Positions 40,523 through 50,709 of a DNA stretch of 64,000 nt are shown here, one piece after another. A model generated the notes under the pieces. The model ran no database searches. It was not told where the DNA came from and saw only the letters and a program-made list of their open reading frames with translations. Both the position numbers and the translations under genes were made by a program. The stretch is from Datnioides undecimradiatus. Its lineage: Eukaryota; Chordata; Actinopteri; Lobotiformes; Datnioididae. The DNA is taken from the NCBI GenBank assembly GCA_008933995.1, contig WARS01000033.1, forward strand, positions 8,136,287 to 8,200,286, given 5' to 3'. Within the stretch, counting starts at the first letter, position 1; every line of letters starts with the position of its first letter.

Positions 40523-43500
40523 TTAAACTGTTCACATATGTATATTATACTCAAATGTACTTACATTAGACTGAGACATGTATTAAAAAGTGTCTCTTTG
40601 TTCAAGAAACACAGAGATGCTCATCCTCATCAGCATCTCCATGTTTAGTGATACAGCCCACATCAACTGTGGCACAGCCCACTATAAAGATTTAAATGAA
40701 CAGCATTAATAAAATACCTGCACTGGCCTAAAGAACAAATGCAAATTTCTAAATTTAGGCACTGATGTCTAACTCATGCTTTTCAGACTCAACATGCACA
40801 TTCTCCTCTGTGTCCCCGAAGCCCTCTCTGCATGAATATGAGATTGAATCCAGCATATAGAGTAATGCTGTTTATTATCCAAGCTGACTGCTCTAATAAA
40901 AGATTTAGGCAAAATAACGAATGCATCTTTTCTCCTCAAGTTAACTTGAGTAACAGTGGGTTTATGGTCAAGACATTCTGCACTGTAGGTTGCGTACATC
41001 TTAATGCAAATGGATAGAAAGATTATTTTGAGATCGATTTTTGTATTTATTTGATTTTACCTTGCAGTCCCATTTATTGACTGCTGTTGTTTAAACTAAG
41101 TCAATCGAGGAATAGTCCTGAAACTGGAAACTGGACTTATATGATAATCATAAACCTTTTTTTCTTTTGCATTGGCAGCCGCTGCAGATCAATATTCTGT
41201 TGTCAAGGTTCAGAATGCAATTTCCAGTCAGTAATTGGCCAGCAAGCCAAACATATTGTTGTGGGCAGAGCCATGAAGCTGTTTTCCACACAAGCACTTT
41301 CACAAACACCTCAGTGCACCAACAGCGAAACGATTACATTACTTACAAAAGCAACTATATCATCATTTAGGACTGTTTCTTCCCAGTCCCCCCACTAGTG
41401 TTTTGAATCTGTTTTATCTGAAGATGCCTTGTGTGTGTCACAGTCTGACAAAGCCTTAGTAGTGGTTGACATTTCACACCGCATATCAACTTCTCAATTG
41501 GAGGAGCTGGTGCATAGCGTGATCTGTCAGCAGGTGCTAAGGCTTTGTCAAATGCAGTGATACAAAAGGCAGTCTTCAAATAAAGGAACCCTAAGACAAA
41601 ATGGTGGATGGCGAGAGAACTGACAGGAGGTGTACCATCACCCACTGAACCATCTACAACGGCTTTTCCTGACGTGCCTCTGACCGACATGTCCACTCAT
41701 CAGCCTTTGTCAGCAAGAGGCTCTCCTGCTCAGGAAGCTGAGAGCTCAGACCTTAGTGAACCTGTGAAGCAGACTTTGACACCCGCGCCTTAAACTTCAA
41801 TACGAACTCTCACCTTCTGGAGACAATTTGACTGAGAATTGATTAACCTGTTTCCTACAAAACCATTTGCACTTAGGGACCAAACAGAAATACACTTACC
41901 TTAACAACTGTGCAAAGTCATGAATTTGTGTGTTTTTATTTGGTTTTTAATGAAACCGAATCCATAAAAACATACATGTATAACAGACTTTAAATGTAAA
42001 GCTTTCCAACAAGGCTGTCTAAGAGGGCAGGTGATGCTGCGTATGTGAGTGCTTTAGAATAACAGAATGCCAATGATGCACACAATCACACCAAAATATT
42101 GTAACTAAATGGTTAAGCGCAGCTTTATCTCGCTTGTCACTTTCATTGTAGGTAAGGTGACAAAGCCTTCAAGCCTACACATTCTAATTTTTCTTGTGAG
42201 ATGTGAAAGTGCACGTCTGAGGCTACAAACTCCACCATTGTTCTTTTGTATTCTGTTACAATGAGCAAGGAACGTGTGCGTGTCAACACTATGTTTGTGC
42301 TTGTAGCCAGTTTTCCTCTCTTAAAAATGCTCCCCTCTGGAGAAAAAAAGGCTGTTTTTGGTAGCTTCTGCTTACTGTGAGAAACTGTTCTGAGCACTTG
42401 AATAACAAGACTTGACATGTCATAGCTAAGGAAATACAAAACCCCGGTTTCTTGTTTTTCTTCACGGCATATGACAGCCATAGAATACATTCACACCCAG
42501 TTATTATACTGATAGCCAGCACCAGACACTAATGTCTGCTCACATGTGACATATTCTTCTTTTTTCCTTTCCTTTCTTGCAACTTTTAGCCATTTACCAC
42601 ATAAACTGTTTGCAGGGACCGCAAATATACCATTAATATCACTCACACACTCCCAAACGATGGTAGCTGTTTTCCCCCGCCATCCCTCTATGAGCTGTGG
42701 GTCTCTCATATTTGTTCGCCATCGATCATAGCGGTGTGGCGCACACGCTGGAAAGCAGCCGGTGGGGAGAGGCAGCATTTGCAATCAAACAGAGAGGAGC
42801 AGTGTGAAATCTCAGGAAGAGGCAGCTTCCCCCATGCCCGTGGGCAGGGGATCAGACGATGAGGAAGCCTGCCTCAGACACTCAACACCTCCCACTGGCA
42901 CCCTGATGCAAGCAGCATGCAAACCCACCCCTCACATGTATCTGTCAGCCGGGGGGTTAAGCTCTGTGTGTACCCCCACTCTGTAACTGCACTGTGGAGT
43001 GCATGTTATGCTACTGCAGTGGAGGTGCTTTTGGACGCTTTGCTAAGGTTCACTGTGAGTCGTTGATGTGCTACTGAAGGTGGAAGAAGGTGGAAATTAC
43101 TGTTTTTCTTTTTCCCCCTTTTTTCATGATATTGCTTTAAGGAAGCAGATGGGACTGACCCAATATAAAAAGGAGAAAGCTACAGGTGCAATCTACCTCC
43201 GAGTCTGGAGGAAAAGAATTCTCCTCTGTGCAGAGAGTAAGAAATGTCATTGCTCCTCAAAACCAAATCACAAGCTCTCTAAATCCAGTCGGTCTGTTCC
43301 AGCCACTGGCATAATAGTGCTGTGGTTTGCCCATCTGTTCTCCATTGTCCACCTTGGCTCTCCATCCATGACATACAAGACTATAAACTCTAAAGGGTTT
43401 GTTCCACACTGTGAGCAGATTTATTTCAGGTATAGGTACAGAAGAAAACAGGCTTGAGTGGGTGAGAAAATACCAATTTTCCCACCGTGCCTTTGGCTGC

Positions 43501-44940
43501 TCCTTCACCCCATGGTTGACTCATTTGCTTCATCGTGTCCACCAAATATTCAAACAATGATCGTTTCAGCCAAGTGTGGGAGTGTGTTTTGATGTGCAGA
43601 GCAGACGGTATTCTGCCACACTGTAAGTGGGTACTACAGCTACAGATGGCTAATAGCCACAGCAAAAGGCAAACACAAAAGTATAATTATCAGTATTGAT
43701 TTTTTTTTCTTTTTTGCAGAGATGGATTTGAGTGTGACAGAAAGGTCAGTGCAAGCAAATGTAAAAACGTGTGCTTTCACAAATGATACTGATAATGATC
43801 ATAACACGGTGCCATAACTGCGCAATAAGCAATTTATTATTATTACATGTTGAAAAACTTTTGTCCGCTGACACGTGTGACTGGAAATTATATGCACTAT
43901 AGAATGTTAATGACAGCATGTAGTAACAATTACTCCAACACGACAGGTTGAATATAGACCTCTCATTTTATTAAATTGTCCGTTAGGAACAGACAATACG
44001 TCAAAGCGACTTTCTAAATAAAACCGTATAAAATTTAGATGAAACACATAACAGACAAGGTAATGGCCTACTAAAATAGCTGGCATTAGAGCATCTATGT
44101 TCTCTCCTGATGACGTGTGATATGTGCTCTGGCACCGTTGGAAGAAGATGGCAGACTTTGGCAAGCTAGACGACGTATTTAGCTGTCATTGCTGATTTTA
44201 TGGCCCTTGATGATGATGATGAGCAACGGCTCAGAATGGGCTTTAATTCCTGTCACCGTTGCATGGTATCATTTTACATTGCATGTTTTCTTTCAGATGG
44301 CATTTCATTACATAAGTCCAAATTATGTTTTCCAAAAAAACACGGTCGACCTAAAGTCAATTACCGACCTGACAGTCAGTGAGGATGTGGCAGTCAGTGT
44401 TAACCTTTATGCCTTTTATCCCTCCTTTTGTGAGACTGAATGAGTTCAGAGAGAAATGATACATTAAATGGGCAAATACGGTCCATTTCTTCTTTTTTTT
44501 CCCCCTGGCTCACTGTGACTTCGGCATGCATGTATTCATACCAAGCCCTCTGACATGCACGCGCATAATGGCAATTTCTAATTTATAAAGAAAGAAACAT
44601 GCCCTTTTGAGGCAAGTGTTTTACAAATGTACCTTTTTTGTACACTGTACACTGATTTTTAGATGTGGGGCTACGCAGAATTTTACACGAAGCCGCTTGG
44701 TGTGGCATAAACCTCCTGGAAGCTGTGGAGAGGTTTTAATCAAGTGTGAAATCCTTTTGGAGTAGATGCCTACACGACTGCGCTTGTGCTTGGAAGCGTA
44801 CTCCTCAACCCTCTCCCCAACTCTCTTTCCCATGAACATCTTTTGTAGCAAGAGTCCATTTCACTGCAGTGATGCATACAGACAACGCTCTTAGCGGAGC
44901 TGAGAAAATGAAACTCCAATCATCATGCATGAGGCAGCGC

Positions 44941-44972
<32 letters not shown>
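44941..44972. repeat. (AC)n microsatellite
   Basis: 12 perfect AC units followed by an interrupted extension. Confidence 0.95.
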
Positions 44973-46297
44973 ATTCTTGCCTCAGTTTCCTGTCTTTTCT
45001 TAGAGCTCCAAACTCAGTTTCTTTTCTCCCAATCAGGCATAAAAGTGTAGTTCATTCATTTGAAAGGAATCGTTGACATTGGCCGAGTAAACAGACAGAA
45101 GAATTTGCCACTTAAGCATGATGATATAATTAAGCATGGATAAGGCAGAGCATTCCTCAATAGTAAAGTAACATCTAGCAATTTAGGATTATTGAAACAA
45201 TGAGATTAACGGCAACAATGGAACAAGCTATGCATTCTTACAGTAAACAATGGGACAATCGCATATGGATTACCCCTGAGAAATGAATATTGTACAAATA
45301 ATACAGTACAGTAAATAAGGAGAACAAATACCTTCCACTAATTTTTATTAAGCAGTTTTAAATTTTACATCATGCCTTGCCATCACACAAGCTGTCTCAC
45401 TTTGGCTTTTGATTGATTGAAGCCTTGGTGGGCCAGATGCAGTTTTTCCAGCCTCAGCGCTCTGACATTTTGTGGGATAATTATCTTGCCACTGGTCATG
45501 AGTACAATACTGATGGTGCGTCTCATAGGCTTACTGTCAAGCTGGCATTTTCTCTATTAGCTGTGAACTCTCGCTACAGCCTCTAGTACGTCATCTCTCG
45601 CGGTTGCATCATTCACATGCAGCCACATCTTTCCACTCATGCGTGCAGCACCGAGCTCTCTGTGCTGAGCGTTTCTCTGTGAATACATTCACTGTCTTTC
45701 ATGCGCTGTCCTGTAGCCACAGGAACAAGGCGGTGCGCCGGTGATGGACGCGTCCTTTCATGGCGTGGACAGCGCTGAGGCATTACAGTAATGCGTTTAT
45801 CACAGCAATCAAAAGTTTACATGCGGGTGACACCGCAGACTCACAGATCTTAGTTGTCTGCTCCTCTCTTCACAGACATTGATTTGGCTGTCCTAGGCTG
45901 AGTCTGAAGGGATAACAAAGATAAATTGAGTGGTATTTCCATTAAATCTGGGCTGTATGTTTAGCTTGTCAACAGGTGGGCTGCTTAACAAGTCTGTCGG
46001 CTGCCAGCTGCACATTTCGGGTAAACAAATACGCGAGTTCTTGAGTGCAGAAACCGTGCGGCACTCTTGAGTGATAGCTGAAGCAAACTTATTTTGGAGC
46101 TTTCACAGCTTGTGCGTTAAAATGAGGTCACTGGGTCATGGACCCATTTATTTAATTAGGAACAGTTGAATAGAAAATGGATGATAATCAAGGGCAGGGA
46201 ACTCATTTCAGCTCTGTCAATCAATAGCTCATTCAACAATGGTTTAGCCCAAAGGGAACCAGCACATTCCCTTTGTAACCAAACATTGTATGTCTAC

Positions 46298-46300
<3 letters not shown>

Positions 46301-46362
<62 letters not shown>
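46301..46362 (+). repeat. (GT)31 microsatellite near last intron acceptor
   Basis: 31 perfect GT units on the sense strand, ending 473 bases before the acceptor at 46835. It is the longest perfect dinucleotide run in the window. Confidence 0.98.
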
Positions 46363-46366
<4 letters not shown>

Positions 46367-46835
46367 CTGTAAGATTTTGTCTATTTTTTTGCATTTTTTA
46401 TGCTGGGACACGTTGAAAGCATTTGCAGCAGACAAAGCACATGTAATTGAAATCAATGCATTGCTGTTTACAGCAATATTTTAACAATTCAGCAATATGT
46501 TACAAACACACCAGACAAACTGCTGCTGGATACTTCTAAATGACACAGACACAGCACGCCATCTCCTGAATGTATCACATCAGCTAGTGGACTACACACA
46601 CAGTACTGCTCATTACACAGTGCATAGCAACAGCTACATAGCAACTGCTGCTGACTGCTTAGCAACAGCTGCAAAGACATCAAGGAGGGGGGTGGGTTTC
46701 ACGGAGTGTTTCAGATGACACCATTTCTGTTCACAAATGCCTTTTACGATTTTTTTTTTTTTTTTTGTAACGTTGTTTGGATGTTTATCACTATGGAGCT
46801 CTCTGATGGGGCTGTTTTCTCTCTCATGCCCGCAG

Positions 46836-47206
46836 ACATCCGCTCCCTCCCTGATGTGGCAATGACCGGAAACTGTACAACCGAGTGCAGCGAATTGGGC
46901 CACTCAGACGCCTGCTGGATGCCTGGGCATCCCTCCCCTGTCCGCAAGACCAGGAACCCCCCGAAACTCTCCACCTTCGTGCCTTACCAGGAGAGAGGGA
47001 GCCTGGGACGCCTGGCAAACGGGAGCGCCAGGCTGGGTGGCGAGGAGCACCGGTCGCGCCTTCCACCCTCCCGCAGTGCCTATTCCAGCAGTGGTCACGA
47101 CGCCAATCAGGACTGCCCCTTAGAGGAGATGCCCCTGAGCGTAGCCTCTGAGTTCCCACCCACCTCCCCTTCTGCCCACACTCCAAAAAGAGAAATTTAC
47201 CTGTGA
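46836..47206 (+). CDS. pcdh7/pcdh1: Delta-1 protocadherin (PCDH7/PCDH1 type), last coding exon with stop codon
   Basis: Final coding exon of the same gene. The acceptor is CTCATGCCCGCAG|ACATC. Its first two bases complete the Asp codon begun by G at 30113, so the joined reading is EHPEN-D-IRSLPDVAMTG and the phases agree. It encodes 122 further residues and ends in TGA at 47204-47206. Visible blocks in order are LPDVAMTGNCTTECSELGHS, DACWMPGHPSP, a basic VRKTR segment, KLSTFVPYQERGSL, an Arg/Ser-rich variable part, LEEMPLSVASEFPPTSPS, and the C-terminal KREIYL. The Cys-containing DVAMTG.CT.EC..GHSD.CWMP block is typical of delta-1 protocadherin long isoforms. The last residues (I-x-L) fit a class II PDZ-ligand pattern; that is inference. 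The exon is clearly more GC-rich than its surroundings, as expected for a coding exon. The 168-codon antisense frame over it is a shadow. Confidence 0.93.
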
Positions 47207-49799
47207 GGAATATCATCATCTGATTGGTGCACAAAAGAAGAAAAGATACACCCACTTCAGAAGGAGAAACAGGCTGTCCACACACTAAAGCCAATGCCCG
47301 TTTTGTAGTTAACGATAGGCTGTGACTCATTCAATCACTGGCATGAACACTTGTTTTTTTGTCATCTCTCCTCCTTAAATTATTAATTTATTAGCATATT
47401 TATTAAGAATTCCACAAAGTCAATTGATGCACTCACTCATTTATTTATACGAAATCTTGAGGGATATAGTTCAAACTGATCAAATGGAAATAAAGATGGT
47501 AATTGCTACTTTAGTAGTAACTAATTATCGTTGTAGTTAGCCAAGTCCCATTCTGTGAAGTGATCTCTTGAATTTGAAAGTTGTGATCAGTGCTCTTGTG
47601 CCATTATTAGACATAATTTAATAGACAGCCAGTCAGGCCCTATCAGAAGGCATAACGCTTTTGACTAACAATCAAATGAAACGGTCTCTCTTAATGTACA
47701 GTGCTGTAAATACATTTGAATGGTGTGTTCTACATATATTTTTGTCTGGCATAAGCTGAAAAAAAAAGATTTGCCTCAGAATTTTAGCATATTTAAGCTT
47801 TTCTTTGCTGCTGCTGTTTAGACTTGATTGAAAGCATCTCCAGAAGTGGAGCTCGATATTGTGGTAGGCATTTATCCGCTCCACACAATCACACACACCT
47901 TCGACCCCTAATCATAGTAGAATGGCCTTTACCTCCGCTCTCTGTAGAGCCCTGCCACTGGTGGGGAAAGCTGTGTGGCAACATTTAAACTGACATTATG
48001 TTCCACTGACTCTCAGCACTGTGACCTATCGTTCATCATGAAAACGGTTGACTTGGCCACAGTACCCCGGAGTCACAGTGACCAAACGCAGAGTACTCAC
48101 CAGACTCATTCTAATTGGCTTTTCACATGAACCCTGTTGACTCAGCTTGTTGATGATCACACCAGTGGATCCTTTTAAAAAGCTCTTCTCTATCGTGACA
48201 ATCAGATGGGCTCTATGTGTAACTCGCAGTCCCTTCCCCTAAAGCTCATAGTCCTTTTTACCCCCGTGATCCATAAGAACTTGTCTCGAGTTATTTACAT
48301 GAAAGGGCACTTGAGTGTGGAGAGCCACAGCAGAGACTGAGCACTTATGGAAGTTAATCTCACATTGATATAAACTACAAGAGAGCTCTGCGCTTAGAGT
48401 ACTTTCTTTGTCTTTTAACGTTCTCACTAGATAACATATTCTTCAGAGGTGAATTCAATACACAGTCCAATTAATGTGGGCCTTCAAGTCAAATATAGGT
48501 TTGAAGAAACTGCTGAGCTTAAACGTGGGTTTAGATAGTAAGAACCAGGCTCAATTTATGGCAACTCCTGTTAATTATGATTTTCCTTGTATTGAGGACA
48601 ACATGCTTAATAAATTATTAGGCAGTTTCCCTCCTCTGGCTATTGAACAGAGAGTAAAAAATAGGGCATGCCCGTGGGCTTCATTTATCTTTACAAAGAT
48701 TTTCCGAGTGAATCTGAAGGATATGTCTGAAGGACACCGTGTATTAGTCAGTAATTGGATGTTAATGATGACAACACTAGCCTGCCTTACAACATCTTAG
48801 AGCTAGCCGGTGTCTTTGATTTAAACATTGATTTGATTAGATTTGTAGATACCTTTCACCTCTGCAGAGTATTTCCATAGTGAGATTGTGTCTCTGAGTA
48901 AGGGTGGAAGAGCCTAGAATGGACGTTTCCTAATTAGGGTGAGTAATGAGTCCTGAGCTGGGGCATGTGTGAGCACACCCCCAGGACAAGGCACCCACCA
49001 GATAATGCAAATCCACCCGCAGAGCTACAATCAGTTAAAAGGGGTATTTTTATCAGCACTTACCTCATCATGCTGCCATTGAAAACTGCGTTTAGAATAA
49101 TTAAACTGGAAACATATGGAAATTACTGGACGTGGCCATGATTAAATAAGGTGGGCGATTATCCTGCCTTGAGGGGGAGAAAGCACATTATGCCGTTTTC
49201 AAAGCCATTTAGCGACTGAAATAAAATTCAAACAACAGCCATGATACACTGTGATTAAACCCCCACGGCTCCCCCAAGCACCCCTCTCAGAGCTGTGGAT
49301 AGCCGCTTCACGAACTCAAAGCAGCGGGTAAGATCACTGACCTGGAATTAATGACAAGTGAGAAAGACGGCAACGAGTGATAAAACCCGTGTCACATAGC
49401 CTCAATCACAACTTTATCTATTTAAAATGCTTTGACGCTATTCAGATTCACAACTGCCTCGCATCCAGATTTATCTCCGGGGTTAAAATTGTAACCTGAG
49501 TCCAGCCTGAGTACGCTTTATCGCTTATTGAATCTGGAATGTATCTTCAGATTTGTCTCTTTGATCACCAGTACATGAAGTGAAACGGGGTAACTCCTGA
49601 TGGAGTGACAGGAGTTTGATTTAAGTCCTCTGCAAAACAAAAACAAGCCAGGGCCTATCCCCCCCCCCTCCCTTAATGAGTCGGACTCCAGCCGATAATG
49701 ACCTCCTACTACTCAGCCCTGGAACAATATATCACCAGGTTTGACCTTTCTTTTGAACTCATGCTGAATGAACTGTGTTTGCTTCTCTCTCAAACACAG

Positions 49800-49856
49800 C
49801 AAGAGGACATCATGAAGCACTTAAATACACTCAAAAGTATGTTGAATAATGTTTAA
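49800..49856 (+). other. Candidate alternative last coding exon (acceptor plus short open frame)
   Basis: A pyrimidine-rich tract and CAAACACAG (49791-49799) form a good acceptor. The sequence after it is open in two of the three phases. In phase 0 it reads QEDIMKHLNTLKSMLNNV and then TAA. In phase 1, joined to the G at 30113, it reads about 17 residues and then TAA. It is followed 0.85 kb later by the poly(A) signal at 50704. I do not recognise the peptide, and chance is quite possible. Confidence 0.2.
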
Positions 49857-50703
49857 TTTGTACTTAACATTGATTTAATGTTGAATTCACTTGAGTATCT
49901 TTTGCCTCTCTGTAGTGTGTATCGTATGGTGATCATTTCTGTGGACAGATGGACAAATTACTGTACTGAAATTGGCAAGGGATTTTTTTTTCTTACCGAT
50001 CAAAGACTCTTAGCAAACTGGTTGTGTGAAAAAATAAAGAAATCTGTTGGTGGTGTAGTGTACATAGATCTCCACAACCCCGAGTCTGCCGTCAAGCAGC
50101 CGATGATTTTAGCATGAATTCCAAAGATAATTGGTAAAAACTGTTTACTCTTTTTTCTTTTATTTTACTTTTTGAAATGTCAGTGCTGGTTCATATTCAA
50201 AATGCCCTCTCCCAAACGAACTGAAATTAACTGAACATTTCATCTTTTTTCACAGTTCATCTAGAACAAAGACAATTGCCTTGAAAATATGTCTTTGCAA
50301 GAGAGAATCTAGTTGTTATCCTAATTGTTGGTATATTTATATAGGATAAAATGCTTGTGATGCCATGTTTTTGTACAGTTTTATGTACATACAAGTGAAG
50401 CTTTCTAAAAGTTCTGAGAAAAGCCGATGGCATATAAAAATTGTAACATGTTTTCTTGAGATGTGCACATCTTGCCTTGGTTGGATTGACCTTTGCTGAG
50501 TCAGTGTGAATGTGGCCGTTCTATGCCTGCACTGTAGTCATTCACCGGCTCCCACCTCCTGAGGACTTAATCAGTTTTTATGTTTATTGTGAACAGTGGA
50601 TTGTCTTATCTTACCAGTTTGTTAAACTCCTGTGTTCGGCTTTGTTCTGTTTTCGCATGTTGACAAATTCTCTTGTAATACTGTAAGTCCTCATGAACTT
50701 TGT

Positions 50704-50709
50704 AATAAA
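50704..50709 (+). promoter_or_regulatory. Candidate distal poly(A) signal AATAAA
   Basis: An AATAAA hexamer is followed within about 15-45 bases by a run rich in TGT and TTT (TGCTGTCAGTGTTTTCTTTG), the usual layout of a vertebrate cleavage and polyadenylation site. It lies 3.5 kb after the protocadherin stop codon on the same strand. Other AATAAA copies occur by chance in AT-rich DNA, so use of this one is an inference. Confidence 0.5.

Larger units (their letters stand above)
30114..46835 (+). other. Intron between the two protocadherin exons (16.7 kb)
   Basis: It is bounded by donor GTACGA at 30114 and acceptor CCCGCAG ending at 46835, both phase 1. It contains simple repeats (TG, AT, CA, CCA and TTTA), short AT-rich palindromes and a candidate 25-nt micro-exon at 43720. 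No recognisable independent gene is seen. It is unspliced in at least one possible read-through: the frame of the upstream exon continues to a stop at 30320-30322. Confidence 0.85.

Noticed and set aside
41167..41200. Acceptor-like TTTTGCATTGGCAG after a T-rich tract
   Set aside because: The following frames are short and no donor or poly(A) signal fits.
46824..47330. 168-codon antisense open frame
   Set aside because: It lies exactly over the last protocadherin exon and is a by-product of its GC-rich codons; it shows no domain of its own.
48474..48800. 108-codon frame after the protocadherin stop
   Set aside because: It lies in AT-rich probable 3' UTR or flank, with no domain and no splice signals in phase.
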